This document shows positions 1 through 7,717 of a DNA stretch of 64,000 nucleotides, piece after piece. The position numbers were made by a program, and so were the translations under genes. Source of the stretch: Martinezella hainanensis (GTDB taxonomy: Bacteria; Pseudomonadota; Alphaproteobacteria; Rhizobiales; Rhizobiaceae); assembly GCF_900094555.1 (NCBI RefSeq), contig NZ_FMAC01000010.1, forward strand, positions 62,001-126,000, given 5' to 3'. The notes beneath the pieces are model-generated. The model worked only from the letters and a program-made list of their open reading frames with translations, had not been told where the DNA came from and searched no databases. Numbering within the stretch: the stretch's first letter is position 1; each line of letters starts with the position of its first letter.

Positions 1-1
1 T

Positions 2-745
2 TCCGTACCGGCCACCATGACGCTTGCCGGTACGATCGCGCTGAAGCTCATGAATGTCGAAGACAGCATGATCGTGCCGGGTCTGCTGGTGTCGGTCGTG
101 ATCGGCCTTGGCATCGGCCTTGGCAACTACGCGCTGATCAAGCTTTTGCGCATTCCGCCGATCATCGCGACGCTTTCCATGAGCTTCATCATTCAGTCGA
201 CCGCCATCTGGAGCAATCGCGGGCTGCGCATCAAGCCGCCCGAGTATCTGGCTGATTTCACCACATCAGGTGTGTTCGGCATACCGAATGTCGCCATTGT
301 TGCTCTGCTGCTGTCGGCGCTTGCCTGGATTCTCCTGGAAAAGACGATTTATGGCCGTTGGATATCGGCGATCGGCCAGAGCATGTTTGCCGCGCGCATG
401 GCCGGCATTCCGGTCGATGGAACGCGGCTTGCGACCTATGTGCTCTGCGCCATCCTGGCGTCGATCTGCGGTTATCTGCTCGCGAGCTTCTCCGGCGGGG
501 CTGCCCTCAACATGGGTGCGGAATATCTGTTGATGTCGATCGCCGTCGTCATCATCGGCGGGACAGCTGTTGCCGGCGGTGATTCGAACGTGCCGGGCAT
601 CTGGGGCGCCTCATTGTTCATGTTTCTGGTCGTCTCCATGCTGAACACCTATGGCTTCGGCGCCGGCCCAAGGCTCGTTCTCACCGGCCTGATCATCATT
701 GCTGTCATTCTCGTTGCCGGCGGCCGCCCCATTGGCGGGCGCTGA
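2..745 (+). CDS. Sugar ABC transporter permease (RbsC family), 5' end outside the window
   Basis: Inner-membrane permease of a monosaccharide ABC importer. The reading frame is open from the left edge (the residues before the first Met at base 17 continue the frame), so the true start lies upstream. The visible 247 or so residues contain several hydrophobic segments and the family's conserved glycine-rich stretch near the C terminus, around IIGGTAVAGG, followed by a segment like the G-FLxxxLxxNGLxxxG region of RbsC proteins. It ends 35 bases before the SMP-30 gene on the same strand, so the two are probably co-transcribed and the imported sugar may feed a lactone-hydrolysis step. The substrate cannot be read from the sequence. 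The ATPase and binding protein genes are presumably upstream, outside the window. Confidence 0.88.
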   Translation, partial: SVPATMTLAGTIALKLMNVEDSMIVPGLLVSVVIGLGIGLGNYALIKLLRIPPIIATLSMSFIIQSTAIWSNRGLRIKPPEYLADFTTSGVFGIPNVAIVALLLSALAWILLEKTIYGRWISAIGQSMFAARMAGIPVDGTRLATYVLCAILASICGYLLASFSGGAALNMGAEYLLMSIAVVIIGGTAVAGGDSNVPGIWGASLFMFLVVSMLNTYGFGAGPRLVLTGLIIIAVILVAGGRPIGGR

Positions 746-780
746 ATTCCTCCCCCCAAGATCCCTACAGGAAAATTGCG

Positions 781-1701
781 ATGCCAAACGACATCTCGTC
801 CGTTTACGAAATCTACGATACGCGCTTCCGCAATCTGATCGTTCCGAGCGCGGGCCTGGAGGAGCTTTATTCGGATTGCCGTTGGGCAGAGGGGCCGGTC
901 TGGTTCGCAGACGCCGGATGCCTGATCTGGAGCGATATTCCGAATGAACGCATGCTGCGCTGGGTGCCCGGCGGGAATGTCTCGATCTTCCGCGCGCCGT
1001 CGAATTTCGCCAATGGCAACACGCGTGATCGCCAAGGGCGGCTCGTATCGTGCGAACATGGCACCCGCCGGGTGACACGCACGGAGATCGACGGCTCCAT
1101 CACCGTTCTTGCCGACGGCTATAAAGGCAAGCGGTTGAATTCACCCAATGATGTGGTCGTTCGCTCGGATGGAACCATCTGGTTTACCGACCCTACCTAC
1201 GGCATTCTGTCGAATTACGAAGGTTACAAGGCGGAGCCGGAGCAGCCGACACGCAACGTCTACCGGCTCGATCCGGCGACGGGAGAGCTAGACGCGGTGG
1301 TGGATGATTTCCGCCAACCGAACGGCTTGGCCTTCTCGCCGGACGAGACGAAACTCTATGTCGCGGACTCAGCGGCAAGCCACGACGTCAGCGCTCCCAG
1401 GCACATTCGTGTCTTTGATGTCGTGGATGGCAAGAAACTCACAAACGGCAAAGTCTTCTGCAACATCGACACCGGCATTCCGGACGGCTTCCGGGCCGAC
1501 GTCGACGGCAACATCTGGACAAGCGCTGGCGACGGCGTTCATTGTTTCGCGCCGGACGGCAGTTTGATCGGCAAGATCAAGATACCGCAGACGGTCGCCA
1601 ACCTCACCTTTGGCGGACCGAAACGTAATCAACTGTTCATAGCTGCGACACGATCGCTTTATCGAGTGTATACGGCGGCGACCGGGGTACAGGCACCCTA
1701 G
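781..1701 (+). CDS. SMP-30/gluconolactonase/LRE family protein
   Basis: Predicted cytoplasmic sugar-lactone hydrolase of 306 residues with a six-bladed beta-propeller fold, the usual length for the family. Recognisable family signatures are EGPVWF near residue 37, RLVSCEHGTRR near residue 85, NSPNDVVVRSDGTIWFTDPTYG near residues 120-140 (split motif, Asn and Asp being metal ligands in known members) and PNGLAFSPDE near residue 180. There is no signal peptide. The start ATG has a good ribosome-binding site (CAGGAAAA, about 6 bases upstream). It directly follows an RbsC-type permease gene, which suggests a role in catabolism of the transported sugar or sugar acid. The exact lactone is unknown. 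Confidence 0.88.
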   Translation: MPNDISSVYEIYDTRFRNLIVPSAGLEELYSDCRWAEGPVWFADAGCLIWSDIPNERMLRWVPGGNVSIFRAPSNFANGNTRDRQGRLVSCEHGTRRVTRTEIDGSITVLADGYKGKRLNSPNDVVVRSDGTIWFTDPTYGILSNYEGYKAEPEQPTRNVYRLDPATGELDAVVDDFRQPNGLAFSPDETKLYVADSAASHDVSAPRHIRVFDVVDGKKLTNGKVFCNIDTGIPDGFRADVDGNIWTSAGDGVHCFAPDGSLIGKIKIPQTVANLTFGGPKRNQLFIAATRSLYRVYTAATGVQAP

Positions 1702-1749
1702 TTGCATGTCGGGAGTTGTTGCCGATAATCGCCGACGACTTCTGTATGA

Positions 1750-4170
1750 TCAATAATCGCCCGGCTGCGGATGTAGAGCCAGCTGAAGATCCCGCAAGCC
1801 ACGGCTGCCGTCTCGGCTCCCGGTTGCGGCGACGGCTGTGAAGATGCGCTCGGCATCGTCGTACATTTTGAGATTGAGGTAGCAATATCCGCGCAGCACC
1901 ATCAGATCGACGCGCTCTTGCTGCAGCTGCGCGCGTTGGTCGAGATAGAGCAATGTTTCGTGATAGCGCTTGCCCTCGAAGGCCGAAAGTGCGCGGTCGG
2001 CCAGTATGGCCACCTGCAATTCAGCGGCGCGTTGATGGTTCATCGGTGCCTTGGTCGCAGCGACGGCTGCATTGTTGGCAAGGCCGGCCCGCAGATAGGC
2101 GAGGCTCTGTCCATAGGCTGCCTCTTCGCGCGATTTTGAATCCGCGTTGTTCAAGGCGACACCGAAGGCTTCCACCGCCTCCATCGGTCGATTGAGGTTC
2201 ATGAGGCACCAGCCACGGGAAAGCGCACTGGCGGGCGTCAGCAGCTGCGCATTGACGGTGGTATTGCATCCTGCTGGCTGTCGTGCCGAGCGGGTGGCCA
2301 CCCGGTTGCGGGTCTCCGGTTCAGCATAATTCGGGGAAGGAGCGCGGCGGGCAGGGGCTACCCGCTGCACAGGGATCTGTGCGTTGACGTAGGGCTGCGT
2401 TACCTGAGGCTGCGGTGCGGCTTGAGAGGCCATCGGCGGCGCAGGCTGCTGCCCGCCTTGCTGCGATGTTGTCAGAGGCAAGGTCTGAGGGGCAGGCTGT
2501 CCAGCCTGATTGGGGGATGGCAGCGGCTCCGATACCGGCGTGCGCGGCGCCGGCTCGCCGAGCACGGCGATGCGTTGGGAGCGACCGGCCCAAAGTCTTT
2601 GAACTTCGGCGACGCCGACACGATCGTTCAGCTGATTGCGGGTAATGGCAAGGCCGTAGGCGGAAGGCTCGTCGTCAGGCTTCCAGCGCAAAGCCGTCTC
2701 AAACCAACGCGCGGCGGCTTGCGGCTGGTTCATCGAGCGCGCAAACCATCCGAGCTGCTGGGCCGTCGGAACATATTTCTGCTTCACGACTTCTGCGGCA
2801 ATACGGCCGAGAACATCTTCACTGAGGTTGGCCGGCGGTTGCAGAGCCATCAGATTGGCGGTCGCCGCAAGGTAGGTCGCCATCGCATCCTTGGATTCAT
2901 TGCGCCACTTGTACATGGCGTCTTCGGCTTCCTGGGGCTTGCGATCGGCGATCAGCACCAGGGCAAGGCCCTGCGAGATCGTTGCCGAATCTTCCTTCTC
3001 GTGCGCGGCCTTGAACCATTGCTCTGCATCGGCGTAGTTGCTGCGACGCAGATAGTACCAGCCAAGCAGCGAATCATCGGACGCAAGACCCTGGCTGCGG
3101 GCGACACGTTCGACTTGCGAGAGATAGTCCTGCGATATGGTCAGCTTCGGATCGTCATTGCCCTGCGCGACGAAACGGCGAGCCAGATCGATCCTTATGC
3201 TGTCGAATTCCCGCCCGCCATTGCCGTCTGGCTTTTCCAGGGACAAGAGATCCTGCATCGGCTGATAGGGCAGCAGAGCGGCCGCCTTCTGGATGGTCGC
3301 AAGCCTTTCCTGAGGATTGGTGCAGGTCTTCAGGATATATTTGTAGGCATCCTGGCCGCGGGCAGCACGATCGGTGCTGATGAAGGCTTCGGCGACGCGC
3401 CAGAGAACGTCGATGTCGCTGCAGGTCAGCAGGCTCGGTGTCCTGGCACCGATGTCGATTACAGTCTGGTATTGCTTCAGATCGGAGGCGTTGCCGAGCC
3501 GCGTGCGTGCCTCCGCGATATCCAGACGTTCCAGCAGATCGGCGGGTGGCTGCCATCCGGATTCGGCGCCCTGACGGTCGGCAATGGCCTTGCGCACCTC
3601 GGCATAACGGCCCTCGGAATAGAGCTGCCACATGGCTTCGAGCTGCTTGTCGCTATTTTGCGGGATCGCCAGCGGATCGGCCGGCGGCGTCCAATTCGGG
3701 TAGAGCGTCTGCAGCCGGGAGATCTCCGCCTGGAGCCGCGCCTTGTCGCCACGGCTTGCAAAATAGCGCAATGCGCTTTCATCGACCTTCGGCTGATTAT
3801 CCGCAGCCTGTGCCGGATTGCTCTGCTGAGGCGATGGTGGCTGCATTGATTGCGGCTGTGCCTGCTGCGGGGAGGCTTGGGCGATCGAATCTGCGGCGGT
3901 CGTATTTGCCGACTTAGGCGGAGTGTCGGAGAGAACCGCCGAGGGCGCAGTCGCTTGTATATGGTCGGCGAGCGCCTGCAGGTCGACGGGCTGTCCGGAG
4001 CTGCCGCCGGCCGAGCTGTTATCGGCGGCCAGTACCGTTTGCGGCTCGAGACGTGCCGATTTTGCCAGCTTGATCTTGTCTTCCGGCGAATCGTGATCCT
4101 TCGTCGCGAGCGTAAACCCCGCCACGGCGACGGCCATGAAAGCCATGATCAAGGTGGACTTTATAAACAC
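1750..4170 (-). CDS. bcsK: TPR-repeat protein of the cellulose operon (BcsK-like)
   Basis: Large tetratricopeptide-repeat protein, 806 residues from a GTG start at 4170. I chose this start because it overlaps the last ten bases of bcsZ and is followed at once by a signal-anchor-like segment (FIKSTLIMAFMAVAVAGFTLA). After the N terminus comes a Gln/Pro-rich linker (about residues 100-140). Helical TPR-type repeats follow through most of the protein, interrupted by a second Pro/Gln-rich linker around residues 570-640. In rhizobial cellulose operons a protein of this type takes the place of BcsC, probably as a periplasmic scaffold for glucan export. I see no C-terminal outer-membrane beta-barrel like that of enterobacterial BcsC, so the secretion pore must be elsewhere or different. 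The symbol is given by operon position and domain type. Confidence 0.8.
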   Translation of the reverse strand: MFIKSTLIMAFMAVAVAGFTLATKDHDSPEDKIKLAKSARLEPQTVLAADNSSAGGSSGQPVDLQALADHIQATAPSAVLSDTPPKSANTTAADSIAQASPQQAQPQSMQPPSPQQSNPAQAADNQPKVDESALRYFASRGDKARLQAEISRLQTLYPNWTPPADPLAIPQNSDKQLEAMWQLYSEGRYAEVRKAIADRQGAESGWQPPADLLERLDIAEARTRLGNASDLKQYQTVIDIGARTPSLLTCSDIDVLWRVAEAFISTDRAARGQDAYKYILKTCTNPQERLATIQKAAALLPYQPMQDLLSLEKPDGNGGREFDSIRIDLARRFVAQGNDDPKLTISQDYLSQVERVARSQGLASDDSLLGWYYLRRSNYADAEQWFKAAHEKEDSATISQGLALVLIADRKPQEAEDAMYKWRNESKDAMATYLAATANLMALQPPANLSEDVLGRIAAEVVKQKYVPTAQQLGWFARSMNQPQAAARWFETALRWKPDDEPSAYGLAITRNQLNDRVGVAEVQRLWAGRSQRIAVLGEPAPRTPVSEPLPSPNQAGQPAPQTLPLTTSQQGGQQPAPPMASQAAPQPQVTQPYVNAQIPVQRVAPARRAPSPNYAEPETRNRVATRSARQPAGCNTTVNAQLLTPASALSRGWCLMNLNRPMEAVEAFGVALNNADSKSREEAAYGQSLAYLRAGLANNAAVAATKAPMNHQRAAELQVAILADRALSAFEGKRYHETLLYLDQRAQLQQERVDLMVLRGYCYLNLKMYDDAERIFTAVAATGSRDGSRGLRDLQLALHPQPGDY

Positions 4171-5210
4171 TCCGGATGCTTCTCCGTGACGAAAGCCAGG
4201 CTCAACAGCTGCAAGGTGGCCGGATAGTAAAGCGATGGGGCGAACTGCCGAACCGAAGCAGGCAGTTTTGTTCCGCTCACCACACACGCCACAACATCGT
4301 TAACAATTCTATAACCCGGGTCGGCAAGCCGATCCTTCGGCTTGCCCGTCGCCAGATCGATCGTTGCAGGCTCATCATCCTCGACGGTCATGCCTTGCTG
4401 CAGACGCGAAAACAGCGCCTTGTCATCGATCCCGGCGCGCGTCAGGTAAAGAGGGATCCTGACCGAGTTATAGCCGAATTCCGCCTCGAATCCGCCCGCT
4501 GGCTCCGGCTTTGCCGTCAAGCTGACCCAGTCGGCCGGGAGCTTGCGTGGACCGAATTGCAGTGAGCGCAATAGGGCAAGGCCGTCGTCGTGGAGCTTCT
4601 GCCAGCGATCGGAAGGCACCAGCAGCGCCATGACGGGGATCGCCTCGAAGACCCAATAGGATGGGTTGATGATCGGTCCGTCTTTGCGTCCTGGCGGCCG
4701 ATAGCCCTCGACGCCAGGAATGAGCAGCGTTCGTCCCCCCGAACTGATGACGAGGTGGGCAAGGATTGATCTGGCCATGCTCGCTGCCGCCTGCAGGTAG
4801 TCCTTGTTGTTCCAGGCCGATCCGGCCAGGGCCAGCGCGTAGGCGATCAATAGATCGCCATCGGAAGCATTATTCGTGTCCGTCACATGCGGGGTGACGG
4901 CCGGATCCCATTTCCAGACGGCAAGGCCGTCGTCGCGCAGCAGCAGCTCGGTGCGGGTAAAATACCAGATCTGTTCGAAATCGGCCGGATTATTGGCGAG
5001 GTAAGCAAGCAACATACCATAGCCTTGTCCTTCGCTGTGGCTGATGCCGCCATTGCCGTTATCGATGATGCGTCCGTTCACATCGAGGAATTTCGCTTTG
5101 TAGGCAGTCCAGGCTTGCGGATCGATTGCCGTGCGTTGAGCGACAGCCGGTTGCGCCGCCGCAAGGATAACAGCGCCGCAGATCGCAAGAACAAGGCGCC
5201 AGAGTTTCAT
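4161..5210 (-). CDS. bcsZ: Endo-1,4-beta-glucanase, GH8 family (BcsZ/CelC)
   Basis: Periplasmic cellulase associated with cellulose synthesis, 349 residues. The ATG at 5210 is chosen because it overlaps the bcsB stop codon (ATGA) and opens a clear Sec signal peptide ending in AQPAVAQ. Family GH8 features include the ISHSEGQGYGMLLA motif near residue 55 (Glu acting as general acid in known enzymes), the WKWDP motif and the TDTNNASDGDLLIAYAL region near residue 110. BcsZ enzymes trim or edit nascent cellulose; in Rhizobium the homologue CelC2 also acts on root-hair wall cellulose (established for that family, not shown here). Translationally coupled to bcsB upstream and to the TPR gene downstream. 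Confidence 0.93.
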   Translation of the reverse strand: MKLWRLVLAICGAVILAAAQPAVAQRTAIDPQAWTAYKAKFLDVNGRIIDNGNGGISHSEGQGYGMLLAYLANNPADFEQIWYFTRTELLLRDDGLAVWKWDPAVTPHVTDTNNASDGDLLIAYALALAGSAWNNKDYLQAAASMARSILAHLVISSGGRTLLIPGVEGYRPPGRKDGPIINPSYWVFEAIPVMALLVPSDRWQKLHDDGLALLRSLQFGPRKLPADWVSLTAKPEPAGGFEAEFGYNSVRIPLYLTRAGIDDKALFSRLQQGMTVEDDEPATIDLATGKPKDRLADPGYRIVNDVVACVVSGTKLPASVRQFAPSLYYPATLQLLSLAFVTEKHPECL

Positions 5211-7717
5211 TCGCGCCTGCCGATCTTGGAAAGAACGCTTGCCGTGCTCACCCCGAGCAGGAAGGAACCGACCACGAACAGGAAGGCGTAGGACAATATG
5301 TTGCTGGAAAGCCAATTTGCTGCGATCAGCCGATAATTCGTCAGCGACCAGGGTTGGGAAACGACAAAGGTGAACCGGCTGACAGGCACGGTATCGATTT
5401 TCCCCGTCTTGCCGGAATAGACCGTGATGCGGCCGCCAATCTGCGACCAGGTATTTTGGGCGGTCATTGCCTCGGCGCCCGCCCGCAGGTCTCCGGCGCT
5501 TGGCGCGGTGACAACGGTCCAGGTTGCGTCGTTGGTCGGATTTGCCTCCTGGGCGATCAGGAAGCTATTGGCGTTCGATGGCGTGAACACCTGCTCGGAA
5601 CTGGGAATGAAGCGCAGCGAGCTCAAGGTGATATCAAAGTTGCGGTGCATCCATTGTTGAAAATTCTGCACTTGTCCCTGCAGCAATCCGCCGCTGATGC
5701 GTGAGCGCCAATCGGCAATCGTCACGGAAGCCTCGGGTACGCCGCCTTGGCCCGGGGCGGGTGGGCGCCAGGCCACCTGGCTTGAGGCGGAGATGTTCAT
5801 TTGAGTGAGGATCGTCGACGGCAGCTGCGACACGGAACCAATGAACAGCGCATTGCGGGTCCCGACGGTGCTCGGCGAAGCCGTGGGTTCCAGCGCGATG
5901 GGGTGACCGGCGACAAGCGCCATCTGGCCGAGAAGCGTCGCGGTCGCAGACAGCGTGTCGGTGTCTGCTCGGTCGATGAAGAGGGCGGTCGGTTCGGTTT
6001 GGCGATTGTAGGGATAGCCGGTGCCGGCAAGGGCTGCGAGGTTGGGTCGCTGCGCAACCCTTGCGAAATCCGGGACAGTGAACTGGCTCGTGTCGAACAG
6101 TGCGAAGCGCGGCGTCGTGTTTGACGTCGCTGCCGGCGCGCAGGCGGTATCCTCGTCGGCCAGCAACATGGCTTCAAGCGTAATCGTATTCAGGCCGGGT
6201 TTGAAATGCCGCATGGTGATGCGGATGGGCAATTGCCGAAAAATGCCGCCGCCAGTCACCGTGATCGGCTTGGTCGTGGCGATACTGCCGTTGACATAGA
6301 CGTCGATATGGCTGCCCGGTCGCACATCCTTGGCATAGGCCGCATCAAGCAGGATGGTGGCCTCGCCATAGGCATTCGCGTAGAAATCGGACGGGATTGC
6401 CACGTTGAAGCTTGTATGAAAGCGCCGTCCGGAGAATTCCGTTGTCCTGACGCCCAGCTGTTCGAAGGACAGGCTGGTGCCCGAATAGATCAGAGGTGCG
6501 TCTGGTGCGGACCATCGTTGCGTTACCAGCAGATCGCGGCGAGTATCGGGATCGCGATCGGTCGGCGAAACCACCATGTCGATTGCCGATGAGATCGCCT
6601 GCCAGGAAGGACCGCTGATGAGGAGAAGCTGTTGACCGCTGCGTGGGTCCGTCGCAAATGTCGCCAAAGCTCCATTTTGCGCTGCGGCCGGAACGGCAAA
6701 TACGGGCTGTAGCTCCGCTGGTGTGCCGACGACGACCGTCATCTTGCCCGGGCCTGGTGCGGGTAGGGCATCAGTGCCGAACGAAAAGGTCTCGTTCGGC
6801 ATCCCGCTCAAAAGCGCTAGTCCCTGCGCCAGACGCAGGATCGGCTTGGTCGTTCCTGGTTGGGCCAGGGCCGGCACGACCAGATTGAACTGTGTCTTGC
6901 CGGTGCCGTCGACACCGATCGCGCGGATCGCGTCGGTGGTGGAGAGTTTTTCCGCTTCACGACCGGCGAAGCTGAGATAAGTTCTTGCGGGATCGATATC
7001 GGACCAGAGCTCGTAGGTCGATGGAATGTCGCAGTCGACGCGGTGCCGCTGAGTCGCCTCGAAGGTCAACAGGTTGGCACCGGGCTGCAGGAGCCCGCGC
7101 GGGATATCGAAGCTGACATCCGACTCATTGTCCGAGGAGCCGATCTGCTGCTGATGCACGGCGCGGTCATTCACGAGGACTGTGAGCTGCGATGCTTCAG
7201 GGGCAACGACGACCGCGTTCTGATAGGCAAAGGTAAGTTTCGCGGATGCCGCCGCCTGCTCCGGCGTCAGATAAATCGACCAGGACTTGCGATCGGCTTC
7301 ACCCTCCAATCGCAGCTTTGCGAAAGGAACGACATAGCGCCGGAATGCCGATGAATCGGTGCTGGTGGTCGCCTGTTTCGCCTTTGGCGCCGCTTGTGGC
7401 GTTGTCTGGGCGGGAGCAACAGGGGTTGCGACCTGTGGCGCTGCCGTTTGCGGAGTAACGGGGGGCGGCGTCATGACCAGAGGCGGGACAGTCTGAGGAG
7501 CCGCGGTCTGTGGTGCAACGGTCTGGGGCGCCATGATCGGAGGTACCGCTGCCTTCGGCGGCTCCGTCTGCGGCGCAGTTGTTTGCGGGGCTATGATCGG
7601 GGGTACTGTCGGCGCTTCACCCTTCGGCCGCTCGCCGGACATGTCGAAAGGAGTCGTCTGCGCCTGCGCGGTAACGGCGCCAAGGAGAAGCAGGAGGGCA
7701 GGGAGGGTGCGCTTCAT
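5207..7717 (-). CDS. bcsB: Cellulose synthase regulatory/periplasmic subunit BcsB
   Basis: Periplasmic partner of BcsA, 836 residues from the ATG at 7717, which overlaps the bcsA stop (TGATG). Residues 1-19 form a Sec signal peptide (KRTLPALLLLLGAVTAQA). A low-complexity Pro/Gln/Thr stretch with repeated APQT units follows (about residues 38-110). The body has the alternating carbohydrate-binding and flavodoxin-like domains of the family, for example the LPIRI/NTITLE region in the middle. A single C-terminal transmembrane helix (LSYAFLFVVGSFLLGVSTA) anchors it, with a short basic tail. BcsB guides the glucan through the periplasm and is needed for BcsA activity. The Pro-rich N-terminal insert is the only unusual part. 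Confidence 0.93.
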   Translation of the reverse strand: MKRTLPALLLLLGAVTAQAQTTPFDMSGERPKGEAPTVPPIIAPQTTAPQTEPPKAAVPPIMAPQTVAPQTAAPQTVPPLVMTPPPVTPQTAAPQVATPVAPAQTTPQAAPKAKQATTSTDSSAFRRYVVPFAKLRLEGEADRKSWSIYLTPEQAAASAKLTFAYQNAVVVAPEASQLTVLVNDRAVHQQQIGSSDNESDVSFDIPRGLLQPGANLLTFEATQRHRVDCDIPSTYELWSDIDPARTYLSFAGREAEKLSTTDAIRAIGVDGTGKTQFNLVVPALAQPGTTKPILRLAQGLALLSGMPNETFSFGTDALPAPGPGKMTVVVGTPAELQPVFAVPAAAQNGALATFATDPRSGQQLLLISGPSWQAISSAIDMVVSPTDRDPDTRRDLLVTQRWSAPDAPLIYSGTSLSFEQLGVRTTEFSGRRFHTSFNVAIPSDFYANAYGEATILLDAAYAKDVRPGSHIDVYVNGSIATTKPITVTGGGIFRQLPIRITMRHFKPGLNTITLEAMLLADEDTACAPAATSNTTPRFALFDTSQFTVPDFARVAQRPNLAALAGTGYPYNRQTEPTALFIDRADTDTLSATATLLGQMALVAGHPIALEPTASPSTVGTRNALFIGSVSQLPSTILTQMNISASSQVAWRPPAPGQGGVPEASVTIADWRSRISGGLLQGQVQNFQQWMHRNFDITLSSLRFIPSSEQVFTPSNANSFLIAQEANPTNDATWTVVTAPSAGDLRAGAEAMTAQNTWSQIGGRITVYSGKTGKIDTVPVSRFTFVVSQPWSLTNYRLIAANWLSSNILSYAFLFVVGSFLLGVSTASVLSKIGRRE
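7388..7606 (-). repeat. Low-complexity APQT repeat in the N terminus of BcsB
   Basis: Coding repeat inside bcsB. The unit (A/T)PQT, often preceded by PPI-A or PPLVM, occurs about six times between residues 38 and 110 of the protein just after the signal peptide. It would make an extended, flexible, Pro-rich linker in the periplasm. Such tracts vary in length between strains by slippage. Confidence 0.7.

Noticed and set aside
2422..3849. A 475-codon open frame on the plus strand, opposite the TPR protein gene
   Set aside because: It is antisense to a coding region with clear TPR protein character, has no family motif, and its codon pattern is the mirror of a GC-rich gene. Long antisense frames are expected at this base composition.
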